The position numbers were made by a program, and so were the translations under genes. DNA of 64,000 nt from Embleya sp051903075 (GTDB lineage: Bacteria; Actinomycetota; Actinomycetes; Streptomycetales; Streptomycetaceae), in the NCBI RefSeq assembly GCF_051903075.1, contig NZ_CP182422.1, forward strand, positions 3,906,001 through 3,970,000. Reading direction: 5' to 3'. Positions 32,800-40,617 of this stretch are shown here, piece after piece. The notes under the pieces were generated by a model, which saw only the letters and a list, made by a program, of their open reading frames with translations, was not told the DNA's origin and searched no databases. Position 1 is the first letter of the stretch, and each line of letters opens with the position of its first letter.

Positions 32800-34670
32800 C
32801 TTCCACGGCCGACGGCCGTGCTTCACCGTCGACGATCGGTGGCCGAGCCCTGAACCCTGGGCTGCGGCGCCCGGCAACCGTCGGCCAACCCCCGGCCTGC
32901 GGCGATCGGCGTTCATGCCTTGGTTTCGGCGACTACGCTTCCACTTCGGCAACTGGCGCTCACGCCTTGGGCTTCGGCGACCGGCGGTTGTGCCATCGGC
33001 GTCCGACGGATAGTGGCCGGCCGGCCCGTTTTCGGCAACAGCGGGTCGTGCCTCCGGTTCGGCGGCAGGCGACCGAACCCTCGCCTCCGCAACCACCGAC
33101 CATGCCACGGCTTTCGACGTCCGCCCGCAGAGCCCCGACCCCCGACGTCCGGCCACCGTGCTCATGCCTGCGGCGGTCGGCGGTCATGACTTGGGCTTCG
33201 ACCGCCGGCGACGGACCTCCCGCCTTCGGCGACAGGCAATCGTGTCCCTCGCTTCGACGGTCGCCGGCCGAACCCTGACCGTCCGCCGTGCCCTGCCCTG
33301 CGCCGACCGGCAGCCATGATTTCGGCTTCAGCGGCCGGCGTCGTGCCTTCGTCTTCGGCGGTCGTCGGCAGAGCCCTGCCCAGCCGTTGTGTCCTGGCCT
33401 GTGGCGGTTGCCGACAATGACTTCGGCTTCGGCAGCCGGCGATCGAGCTTCCGCCTTCGGCGACCAGCGATCGTGCCTCTTGTTTCGGCGGTCGTCGGCC
33501 GAACCCTGACCGTCCGTCGTGTCCTGCCCTGCGCCGACCGGCAGCCATGATTTCGGCTTCAGCGGTGGGCGTCGTGCCTTCGTCTTCGGCGGTCTTCGGC
33601 AGAGCCCTGCCCAGCCGTTGTGTCCTGGCCTGCGGCGGTTGCCGACGATGGCTTCGGCTTCGGCAGTTGGCCGCCGAGCTTCCGCGTTCGGCGACTGGCG
33701 ATCGTACCTCTTGTTTCGGCGGTCGTCGGCCGAACCCTGACCGTCCGTCGTGTCCTGCCCTGCGCCGACCGGCAGCCATGATTTCGGCTTCAGCGGTGGG
33801 CGTCGTGCCTTCGTCTTCGGCGGTCTTCGGCAGAGCCCTGCCCAGCCGTTGTGTCCTGGCCTGCGGCGGTTGCCGACGATGGCTTCGGCTTCGGCAGTTG
33901 GCCGCCGAGCTTCCGCCTTCGGCGACTGGCGATCGTGCCTTTTGTTTCGGCGGTCGTCGGCCGAACGCTGACCGCCGCTGTGTCCTGGCATGTGGCGGTT
34001 GCCGACCATGGCTTCGGCTTCGGCTTCGGCAGCCGGCGACCGAGCTTCCGCCTTCGGCGACCGGCGATCGTGCCTCTGGTTTCGACGGTCGTCGGCCGTA
34101 CCCTGACCGGCCGCTGTGCTCTGGCCTGCGGCGGTTGGCAGCCGTGACTTCGGCATCGGCGGCCGAGCTTCCGCCTTCGGCACTGGCGGTCATGCCTTCG
34201 TCTTCTGCGGTCGTCGGCTGTGCTTGGCGCTCGACGGCCGGTGGCCATGTCTCCGCCGGTGACTGGCGGTCATGCCCTTGGTTTTGACGGTCGGCGGCCG
34301 AGCCCCTCGCTTTCGCAACCGGCGACCATGCCGCAGCCTTCGACGTCCGACCGCGGAGCCCCAACCCCCGATGACCGGCCATCGTGCCGTGGCCCGCGGC
34401 TACCGGCTACCGGCACACGGAGGCCGGCCTCTGACTTCCGACGACGCCGGCAGCTACGTCCCGGCAGCCGTGCCCCGGCCTCCGGCCTCCCGCCGCAGAC
34501 ACCGGCGCCCGTGCCTTGGCCTCGGGCGACAGGCAGCCCGAATCCCGACTCCCGAAGCTGCCCAGCCCCCGCGATCCCACGGCCGAGATCGATGCCGCAG
34601 CCCCGACCGAGTCTCGCCCCACTCCCGACGCCGTCACCGGAGACCCGGCACTCCACGCCCCGGCCCCGCC
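32800..34670. repeat. Degenerate ~27-30-bp repeat array, no gene
   Basis: About 1.9 kb built from diverged units of the form TTCGGCGACCGGCGATCGTG followed by CCTTTGG, separated by related words such as TTCGGCGGTCGTCGGCCGAA, which is itself a hairpin (TTCGGC...GCCGAA). All six frames are largely open because the units lack stops, but third-codon-position composition on the best frames is far less GC-biased than in real neighbours. I see no promoter, ribosome site or domain. The right edge abuts the stop of the esterase gene. Confidence 0.75.
33301..33972. repeat. 231-bp higher-order tandem repeat, three copies
   Basis: The word CGCCGACCGGCAGCCATGAT recurs at 33301, 33532 and 33763, an exact 231-bp period (77 codons). 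Copies two and three are nearly identical; copy one is slightly diverged, and the third is cut at about 33972. Each unit joins two related half-units, one centred on CAGCGGTGGGCGTCGTGCC and one on CGGTTGCCGACGATGGC. Recent tandem duplication inside the older degenerate array explains it. Confidence 0.9.
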
Positions 34671-34676
34671 GTGCGC

Positions 34677-35609
34677 CTAATCGACCCGAAAAGCCGCCCG
34701 CAGGGCGCGGCGGATGTCCTCCAGAGCCCGCCGCGAGACCTCCGCCGACGGGATCGCGTTGGAGCCATGGAACGTCCCCGGCCGGTGATGCAGCTCGACC
34801 GGAACACCCGCCCGAATCAACCTCACCGCATACTCGATCGCCTCATCACGCAGCGGATCGAACTCGTTCGCCGTGATGTACGCGGGCGCCAAGCCCGCCA
34901 CATCCTCGGCCCGCGCGGGCGCCGCGTAGGCGCTCGCCTCCGCACCCGCCAGGTAGTACCGCCAACTCAACTCCGCCTGCGGACGACTCCACAACGGCGT
35001 CGCATCGAACTCCCGCATCGAGGGAGTGTCCAGCCGATCATCCAAAACCGCCGTGTCCAATACCTGGTACACCAGCGCCGGCCCACCCTCGTCCCGCGCC
35101 CGCAACGCCAACGCCGCAGCCAACCCGCCACCCGCGCTCACCCCGCCGACCGCGATCCGCCCCGCATCCGCCCCGATCGACGCCGCATGCTCCGCGACCC
35201 ACCGAAGCACCGCCCACGCATCCTCGAAGCCCGCCGGAAAGGGATCCTCGGGCGCAAGCCGATACTCCACATTCACCACGACGCAGCCCACCTCAAGGGC
35301 GGTCGCCACACAACTGCCATCGGTGCTGTCCATGTCCCCGAACACGAACCCACCACCGTGAAACCACACCAACACCCCAAGCGCCCCACCCGCCCCGGCC
35401 CCGGCCGCCTCCACCGCAGCCGTCGGCGTATAGATCCGCACCGGCACACCCCCGGCCACCACCCGATCCTCGACCAAAAGCCCGGCCGGACGCTGCAAAG
35501 GCTGGGCCCGAGCCCGCTGCGCAGCCCGAAACGCCGCCGGCTCGGCGATGTCCACGGTCGGCAGATACGGGAGGACCGCGAGCAATTCGGGGTCTATGCG
35601 GTGATCCAT
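34677..35609 (-). CDS. Alpha/beta-hydrolase esterase (hormone-sensitive lipase family)
   Basis: The 310-residue protein has the HSL-family oxyanion motif (VWFHGGGFVFGDMD), EYRLAPEDPFPAGFEDAW, the nucleophile in VGGVSAGGGLAAAL, the acid in ANEFDPLRDEAIEYA and the base in RPGTFHGSNAIPSAE. It should hydrolyse short-chain carboxylic esters in the cytoplasm. The nucleophile motif reads GVSAGG where most relatives have GDSAGG. ATG 35609 matches family N-termini. The gene ends at the border of the repeat array. Confidence 0.92.
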   Translation of the reverse strand: MDHRIDPELLAVLPYLPTVDIAEPAAFRAAQRARAQPLQRPAGLLVEDRVVAGGVPVRIYTPTAAVEAAGAGAGGALGVLVWFHGGGFVFGDMDSTDGSCVATALEVGCVVVNVEYRLAPEDPFPAGFEDAWAVLRWVAEHAASIGADAGRIAVGGVSAGGGLAAALALRARDEGGPALVYQVLDTAVLDDRLDTPSMREFDATPLWSRPQAELSWRYYLAGAEASAYAAPARAEDVAGLAPAYITANEFDPLRDEAIEYAVRLIRAGVPVELHHRPGTFHGSNAIPSAEVSRRALEDIRRALRAAFRVD

Positions 35610-35782
35610 GCCGCGGAAGCTAGCAGCGCCCGCCGCCAACTTCCATGACGCCCCGTCAGATCCCACCCGATCGAGGCGCAAGTCACTCGCCCGCCGGCCC
35701 ACCCGCGTCCCACGCCGCCCCGCCCTATCCCACCTGCGAAATCCGTTTCCACCCCACCCACCCGCGGCCGCACCATAACCCC

Positions 35783-36133
35783 ATGAACGCCATCCCCACG
35801 ACGACCCTCTGGCGGCCGACCGGACCGGCCGAGCTGGAGCTCGTACGCGAGTCCGGCTGGACCGCGTGGCCGGCCCGGCTGCCCGACCAGCCGATCTTCT
35901 ACCCGGTCCTCAACGAGGACTACGCAATCAAAATCGCCCGAGACTGGAACGTCCCCGCCTCCGGCTCCGGCTACGTAACCCGCTTCCACATCGAAACCGA
36001 ATACGTAATCCGCTACCCGGTCCGCCAAGCCGGCGGAAAATCCATCCTCGAACTCTGGGTCCCAGCCGAAGACCTCCCAGAATTCAACAACCACATAGTC
36101 GGCCGAATAGAACTGATCCACGAGTTCCACTAG
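35783..36133 (+). CDS. Small conserved streptomycete protein (often labelled ADP-ribosylation/crystallin J1)
   Basis: The 116-residue protein (TTTLWRPTGPAELELVRESG, LPDQPIFYPVLNEDYAIKIA, RDWNVPASGSGYVTRFHIET, LWVPAEDLPEFNNHIVGRIE) belongs to a very conserved family found in many actinomycetes. The common database label is inherited and does not reflect demonstrated ADP-ribosyl hydrolase activity; the protein is far too short for that enzyme. No neighbour suggests a role. Confidence 0.75.
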   Translation: MNAIPTTTLWRPTGPAELELVRESGWTAWPARLPDQPIFYPVLNEDYAIKIARDWNVPASGSGYVTRFHIETEYVIRYPVRQAGGKSILELWVPAEDLPEFNNHIVGRIELIHEFH

Positions 36134-36467
36134 CCCAAGCCCCACCCACCCCGCCACCCCAAGCGGCGTCGGCCCGCCGCCCCTCCAGGGCAGCCCCGCC
36201 CACGGAACCCCGAAGACCCGGCCCACGGCCCACGCCCGCGGGCCACCCTCAGCCCACTTTCAACGGAAACGGCCCACCACCACGCCTGCGAGCTTCTCGC
36301 ATCGGTGCCGACCACGAGCTGCGGTGGTGGCGGCCGTGGTCGTCATTCGGAGTGCACTCCCCGCGCGTCCGGGCGGCCCAGACACCCATCACGCCTAGCG
36401 TGGGTCAGGAGACAATCCCGGCGAACCGCCGCCGGGATCCCGACCACCCCAGGGAGATCCGCTCACC
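36134..36467. other. Gene-free interval with palindrome GGAGTGCACTCC
   Basis: 334 bp. A perfect 12-bp palindrome lies at 36349-36360, about 108 bp upstream of the YceI gene, and may be an operator. Otherwise nothing is recognised. Confidence 0.45.
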
Positions 36468-37019
36468 ATGACCGCCACCCTCCCCGAGCTCACCGGGGAC
36501 TACGTCCTCGACCCCGCCCACACCCGGATCGGCTTCGTCGCCCGCCATGCCATGGTGACCAAGGTCCGCGGTTCGTTCAGCGCCTTCGAGGGCACCGCCC
36601 ACCTGGACGGCAGCGACCCGACCAAGTCCAGTGCCCAGTTGGTGATCAAGACCGAGAGCATCCACACCGGCGTCGAACAGCGCGACCAGCACCTGCGCAC
36701 CAACGACTTTCTCGACGTCCCCAACTTCCCCGACATCACCTTCCGGACCACCTCCGTCGAGGCGAAGTCCGACTCCGAATACCGCGTCACCGGCGACCTC
36801 ACCGTCAAGGACGTCACCCGCCCGGTCACCATCGACTTCGAGTACACGGGCAACGCGGTCGACCCGTACGGCAACCTCCGAGTCGGCCTGGAGGGATCCG
36901 TGACCATCTCCCGCAAGGAATTCGGCGTGACGTGGAACGCCGCCCTGGAAGGCGGCGGCGTCCTCGTAGGCGACAAGGTCGTCCTGGAGTTCGACATCTC
37001 CGCCATCAAGCAGACCTGA
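36468..37019 (+). CDS. YceI family protein
   Basis: The 183-residue sequence has the YceI lipocalin-like pattern: GDYVLDPAHTRIGFVARHAM, VRGSFSAFEGTAHLDGSD, SIHTGVEQRDQHLRTNDFLD, FPDITFRTTSVEAK, and DVTRPVTIDFEYTGNA near the end. The fold binds isoprenoid or fatty-acid-like ligands. No signal peptide is present, as is usual in actinomycete copies. It is the last chromosomal gene before the tRNA-Gly element array. Confidence 0.93.
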   Translation: MTATLPELTGDYVLDPAHTRIGFVARHAMVTKVRGSFSAFEGTAHLDGSDPTKSSAQLVIKTESIHTGVEQRDQHLRTNDFLDVPNFPDITFRTTSVEAKSDSEYRVTGDLTVKDVTRPVTIDFEYTGNAVDPYGNLRVGLEGSVTISRKEFGVTWNAALEGGGVLVGDKVVLEFDISAIKQT

Positions 37020-37207
37020 CGCCGCCCTCCCAATCGACACACCCATCCGGCGGCACCACAACACACAACACCGCCGGGACGACACGCCCCCCCGCGCTCC
37101 AGGCCCACACCGTCCCGGCCCAAACCACCCCCCGCCTGTCGCCGGCGAACCGCGCAACATCCACAGCCGAAGAACGCAGCCCGACGTAGCGGATCGGCAA
37201 ACGACGA

Positions 37208-37244
37208 AGGCCCAGGTCACGGATCATGTCCGTGACCTGGGCCT
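37208..37244. terminator. Hairpin beside leftmost att core
   Basis: AGGCCCAGGTCACGGA, loop TCATG, TCCGTGACCTGGGCCT: a perfect 16-bp stem. Near-identical hairpins lie at 38365-38405 and 45775-45815, each just left of an att core. Confidence 0.8.
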
Positions 37245-37253
37245 AAGCCCCAC

Positions 37254-37297
37254 GAGCGGGCGACGAGAATCGAACTCGCGTTCCAAGCTTGGGAAGC
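37254..37297. repeat. att core copy 1 (leftmost)
   Basis: 44 bp matching the 3' half of tRNA-Gly at 45823-45866 with one mismatch. It carries only the T-arm and anticodon 3' side of the tRNA, so it is an attachment remnant and not a gene. Confidence 0.9.
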
Positions 37298-37407
37298 GCC
37301 GTTCCCGCAGGGATCTCGAATACACCCTGACCAGCCGAGCCCCCCTACCGCCAAGACGAGCGCAACAGCCCGTCAGCGTCCGCCAGTGACCGCGAGACCC
37401 CGCCCCT

Positions 37408-37427
37408 TCTGGCACGCATCTGGCACG
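37408..37427. promoter_or_regulatory. Integrase arm-type site, decayed element left end
   Basis: TCTGGCACGCATCTGGCACG: two 9-bp direct repeats spaced 11 bp, one helical turn. The same pair lies at 38566, 38762 (one change) and 45729. Confidence 0.6.
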
Positions 37428-37525
37428 AACAATTGTGTTCGACGCAGGGCGAGCACTCAGGCCGCGCGGCCTTCGCCGGCTGCGATCGGGCGTCTTCGGC
37501 GGCCATCCTCACGTGGTCCTGACCA

Positions 37526-37765
37526 CTACGAACCAGCCGCGTCTTTCCGAGTGCGCGCACAGTATGAGTCGAAGACGTCGGCTGCGTCCTTGAGTTCGCC
37601 TCCCTGTACCCCGCGGATGACGGCGATCTTCAGGGCGGCACCCCAATCTTGGGCGTCCAAGAAGCGCCGAAACGCATCATGATCGTGGCTCGACTCCCAG
37701 ACGGGCCGCGCCTGGCCGACTGCCTGGGCCAGCAACTCATTCGACCGTACGGCCATGGGATCCAT
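37526..37765 (-). CDS. Small protein of unknown function in decayed element
   Basis: A 79-residue frame (MDPMAVRSNELLAQAVGQAR, WESSHDHDAFRRFLDAQDWG, AALKIAVIRGVQGGELKDA) with a plausible soluble helical product. Codon use is less GC-biased than in the chromosomal neighbours, consistent with transfer. I recognise no family. It may be a surviving cargo gene of the older element; the start could also be MAVRSN nine bases downstream. Confidence 0.5.
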   Translation of the reverse strand: MDPMAVRSNELLAQAVGQARPVWESSHDHDAFRRFLDAQDWGAALKIAVIRGVQGGELKDAADVFDSYCARTRKDAAGS

Positions 37766-37918
37766 GCGCCGAACTCTCACAGACAGACGTGTGGTCGTCC
37801 AGGCGTTCACGCCTCACTCGCGAAACGGCTCCGGAGCGGGTGTGAGCGCACTCCCGAAATCGTGCTCTGACCAGCACCTGAACCGCGTCGGGGCCCACCC
37901 AATTCCAAGATCATTACA

Positions 37919-38348
37919 CGCCGGCGCGATAACGTAGACCTCGACGCTGGCACGATCCGCATCGACGTGTCCGCCATCGAGATGAGCAACGGCCAACGCC
38001 TGACGGGCCCGCCGAAGTCGGCCGTCGGCAAGCGCACCGTGACCATCCCCACGCCGATCCTGCTCGACCTGCGCCGCCACGTGGAGTGGTTCGCCGAGAA
38101 GGAACCGGACGGCCTGTTCTTCGCCTGCCCGAAGGGCGCGGCCCTCCGCCGCTGCAACTTCAGCCGGGTCTGGCGCCGCGGTACCCGTCACCTCGGCGTG
38201 AGCGACCTGCACTTTCACGACCTACGCCACACCGGCAACGTCCTGGCCGCCGAGACCGGTGCTACCCTCCGCGACCTGATCGACCGCATGGGCCAGTCGA
38301 CGTCAAAAGCCGCGCTCATCTACCAGCACGCTCGCGCGCGAGGCGTAG
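37919..38348 (+). pseudogene. Truncated tyrosine integrase
   Basis: The stretch from RRDNVDLDAGTIRIDVSAIE to LIYQHAR is about 90% identical to the C-terminal catalytic domain of the integrase at 44604-45758. It retains HDLRHTGNVLAAETGATLRD and the tyrosine in YQHA, but lacks the N-terminal arm-binding and core domains and the first catalytic arginine. The last codons, including the in-gene arm site, are deleted and the frame is shifted. It cannot be active. Confidence 0.88.
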
Positions 38349-38364
38349 TGAGCCCGGAAACGAC

Positions 38365-38405
38365 GAAGGCCCAGGTCTCGGATCATGTCCGTGATCTGGG
38401 CCTTC
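38365..38405. terminator. Hairpin beside att core 2
   Basis: GAAGGCCCAGGTCTCGGA, loop TCATG, TCCGTGATCTGGGCCTTC: same element-end hairpin as at 37208 and 45775, with one mismatch. Confidence 0.75.
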
Positions 38406-38412
38406 ATCCAAC

Positions 38413-38456
38413 GAGCGGGCGACGAGAATCGAACTCGCGTTCTAAGCTTGGGAAGC
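38413..38456. repeat. att core copy 2 (attL of intact element)
   Basis: 44 bp identical to 45823-45866 within tRNA-Gly. The flanking CGCCGTTCC is shared with copy 1 and not with the tRNA, marking the element side of the crossover. Confidence 0.92.
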
Positions 38457-38565
38457 GCCGTTCCTCCGGTACGCGAGGGACCCCGCGACCTGCCGCGCGT
38501 CCTGGCCGGCCCTTACGGCTCGACAGCCCCTCCGTACCCCTGAATGACCGCGAGTCTCCACCCGT

Positions 38566-38585
38566 TCTGGCACGCATCTGGCACG
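38566..38585. promoter_or_regulatory. Integrase arm-type site, intact element left end
   Basis: TCTGGCACGCATCTGGCACG, 110 bp inside attL. Identical to the site at 37408-37427. Confidence 0.6.
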
Positions 38586-38761
38586 GCGAACGGCACCGAT
38601 CTCCCGGTTGGAGCGCTAGCCCTGACGACACTGACAACAGCGAATGCCTAGCTTGGAAGGCAAGCTCGCGATCTTGCTCCCGACCTCGCCAAGTCCCCAC
38701 GTGGCACAACGCGTTGGAGCACCCCCTGAGTACCCGTCAGACCCCCTGAGCCCCGCCCCGT

Positions 38762-38781
38762 TCTGGCACGCATCTGGTACG
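38762..38781. promoter_or_regulatory. Second arm-type site, left end
   Basis: TCTGGCACGCATCTGGTACG: the same repeat pair with one base change, 196 bp right of the first. Confidence 0.5.
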
Positions 38782-38808
38782 CGACTCGGGCCAGCCTTCG
38801 CCCCGCAA

Positions 38809-38991
38809 GTGGGTGGTCGGTCTGGGGGTTCCCTCCTCGATCGGGCATGCCTGCACGGACCCGGGTTCCCGGAGCGGCGCAACGGCTCACACCGTGACGC
38901 TCGCGCTCGGCCGTTGCGCCCCTCCGGGGTTCCGGGTACGCCTCCGGTGCCCGATCAAGGAGGGAACCCCCAGACCTTCAAGACCACCCAC
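38809..38991. repeat. Long imperfect inverted repeat (~80-bp arms)
   Basis: GTGGGTGGTC...GGTCTGGGGGTTCCCTCC...GATCGGGC is mirrored by GCCCGATC...GGAGGGAACCCCCAGACC...GACCACCCAC, with further pairing of GGCGCAACGG and CCGTTGCGCC toward a ~20-base centre. The left arm lacks a few bases of the right. It could be a folded RNA, a palindromic mobile remnant or a single-strand origin. No frame in it is coding. Confidence 0.85.
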
Positions 38992-39206
38992 GAACCGCAG
39001 CATGATCGACCTGCCCACCCCTCCGAGAGAGGGCCGGGGTCCGGGGCAGAGCCCCATGGTTGCGTCCGCAGCAACCTTCGTCGCGACTCCTGCGCCCTGA
39101 CTGGCGCTACAGATTGAACGATGCTCTCGTTGATAGTTGAGCCTCCACGCCATCGCAGGCTGGCACTATGCTGGATGCGCATTAGCCAATTATTAGATGT
39201 CCACAC

Positions 39207-39815
39207 ATGGTGGGGAATGCCGTGCCGTCACTTTCTTACGTTGATTGGACTAATGCCAGGCGCGATCGGATCGATGAACTACTGGCCGCACATTCAACCG
39301 TTGGAGGTAGCGGACCCGGGAGGCGTTGGCGTACGAGTCAACTCAACTGGGCGGTTACCCTTCGGCTGGCAGCGGAATTCCAAGGGTTCTGTCGTGGCCT
39401 GCATGACGAAGCTTCAGATTTCGTATGCTCGCCTTCTTTTCAGCCCAACCCGGCCTTGAGTTCAATTATCAGAAGCAACTTGACTTTTAATCGAACTCTG
39501 GATAAAGGTAACGCCACTCCGGGCGGATTGGGCAATGATTTTCTCCGACTTGGACTATCGCTGTGGCCGGCGTTAAAGAATGTAAATAGTCGAGCCTCTC
39601 GTTGGAATTCTGAACTGGAGTCTCTGAATACTGCACGTAATGCAATTGCGCATGATGATCAGAGTAAATTCGCCATGCTTAAAGCTGATGGTGATTTCCC
39701 GATTACTCTGACTGTGGTCAAACGTTGGCGCCGGTCACTCGACGCGTTAGCGCCTGCGATGGATGATGTCGTCGGTGACTACTTCAACACGCTTGTCGGC
39801 CTCCGGCCCTGGTGA
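39207..39815 (+). CDS. HEPN-domain-like protein, first gene of a two-gene cargo module
   Basis: This 202-residue helical protein has an Rx4H motif in LESLNTARNAIAHDDQSKF near residue 155, the catalytic signature of HEPN ribonucleases, placed on a long helix after LGLSLWPALKNVNSRASRWN as expected. Base composition is much lower in GC than neighbours, with many AT-ending codons, indicating transfer from elsewhere. Its stop is 8 bp before the start of the next gene, a PD-(D/E)XK-like protein. HEPN proteins act as RNases in toxin-antitoxin and antiphage systems; that role here is inference. Confidence 0.6.
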   Translation: MVGNAVPSLSYVDWTNARRDRIDELLAAHSTVGGSGPGRRWRTSQLNWAVTLRLAAEFQGFCRGLHDEASDFVCSPSFQPNPALSSIIRSNLTFNRTLDKGNATPGGLGNDFLRLGLSLWPALKNVNSRASRWNSELESLNTARNAIAHDDQSKFAMLKADGDFPITLTVVKRWRRSLDALAPAMDDVVGDYFNTLVGLRPW

Positions 39816-39823
39816 GGAGCATG

Positions 39824-40423
39824 ATGGCGAATCCGAAGCTGGGCGAAGAGGTCTACGTGCCGTGGGGGCTGGATGTACTGCCGGGCATCGTCTTGAGGAT
39901 CTACGAGGCGAGCGGCGGTCCTCGAGTGGTGGTGCGTGTTGAGGTCCCTGGTGTGAGCGGGGCTAGTGTTGACTCCGTCGATGTGACGCTTCCCCTGGAC
40001 TCTCTAAACGCGCCGTCTAATCCACCTCCGCCGCCCGGAGACTGGGTAAATGCTCAAGCTTATGAGCGTAGCGTCTTTGGTGCTCTGGTATCGCTGACTG
40101 CGACCTTTCCGGAAGGTGATGTTAGCGTTGCCGAGGGGCGCGCAGATAGTGGATATGATTTCCTGGTATCGAGGAATGACGGTCGAACAATCGCCATTGA
40201 AGTCAAGTATTTCATGCCCAGATCACGGGTCAGTCGATCGGCTTTGAATCGAATTGCTCGATTCGCTGAAATGAGCCTTGTGCCAGTTGTTGTAATCGCC
40301 AATATGGCACCTTCCGGTGCGGCTCATCAGATGCTTGAAGGTGGTGTGCGCTGGATCAGATGGCGCGGCAGTCGTGACAATGCAGAGATGGTGAATAGTC
40401 TGCGTGCGGCGTTCGCGACATAG
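39824..40423 (+). CDS. PD-(D/E)XK nuclease-like protein, second gene of the module
   Basis: About 199 residues. The C-terminal half reads VSVAEGRADSGYDFLVSRN, then GRTIAIEVKYFMPRSRVSR: an acidic residue, the Asp of YDFLV and the ExK of IEVKYF form the PD-(D/E)XK core. A following helix-strand (PVVVIANMAPSGAAHQ) fits Mrr-like folds. The N-terminal half is a separate beta-rich domain (EEVYVPWGLDVLPGIVLRIY). ATG 39824 follows GAGGAG; GTG 39812 and ATG 39821 are alternatives. The low-GC composition matches the HEPN gene, so the two arrived together. Confidence 0.6.
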   Translation: MANPKLGEEVYVPWGLDVLPGIVLRIYEASGGPRVVVRVEVPGVSGASVDSVDVTLPLDSLNAPSNPPPPPGDWVNAQAYERSVFGALVSLTATFPEGDVSVAEGRADSGYDFLVSRNDGRTIAIEVKYFMPRSRVSRSALNRIARFAEMSLVPVVVIANMAPSGAAHQMLEGGVRWIRWRGSRDNAEMVNSLRAAFAT

Positions 40424-40435
40424 GAAGAGAAGAGG

Positions 40436-40528
40436 CGCCCGGCTGGTGGGGGCTGCCGTGACCGGCGGCTACGCCGCACGCGCGGTGGCCCCCCATCAGC
40501 CGGGCGGTGACGCGCCCGTCAGGGCGCG
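40436..40528. terminator. Two hairpins after the HEPN/nuclease pair
   Basis: CGCCCGGCTG-GTGGGGG pairs with CCCCCCAT-CAGCCGGGCG (40436-40506), and CGCGCCC-GTCA-GGGCGCG follows (40511-40528). Together they insulate the module from the next gene. Confidence 0.7.
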
Positions 40529-40617
40529 CCCTTGATCCAGTAGAGCCAAATTCGGCAATGGTCAATTGGGCGCCGTTGGTGGGTCGACAGGGCACTGGAT
40601 GCGGGTAGCTTCGCGGT

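Larger units (their letters stand above)
37254..38412. mobile_element. Decayed integrative element
   Basis: The segment between att cores 1 and 2 keeps one arm-type site near its left end, a small unknown gene, and the last third of an integrase gene near its right end. It has the same end layout as the intact element to the right and is best read as an older tandem integration reduced by deletion. Confidence 0.8.

Noticed and set aside
33288..33971. Three rightward 73-codon frames of equal length
   Set aside because: They are the same 231-bp repeat read three times; not genes.
33301..33972. CRISPR array
   Set aside because: The unit is 231 bp with no short identical repeats alternating with unique spacers, and no cas genes are nearby.
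32960..34183. A 407-codon leftward frame in the repeat array
   Set aside because: Third codon positions are only moderately GC, there is no ribosome site, and adjacent frames are equally open. Treated as a by-product of the repeat period.
37254..37297. Extra tRNA-Gly genes at 37254 and 38413
   Set aside because: Only the 3' half of the tRNA is present; the acceptor 5' strand and D-arm are missing. They are att remnants.
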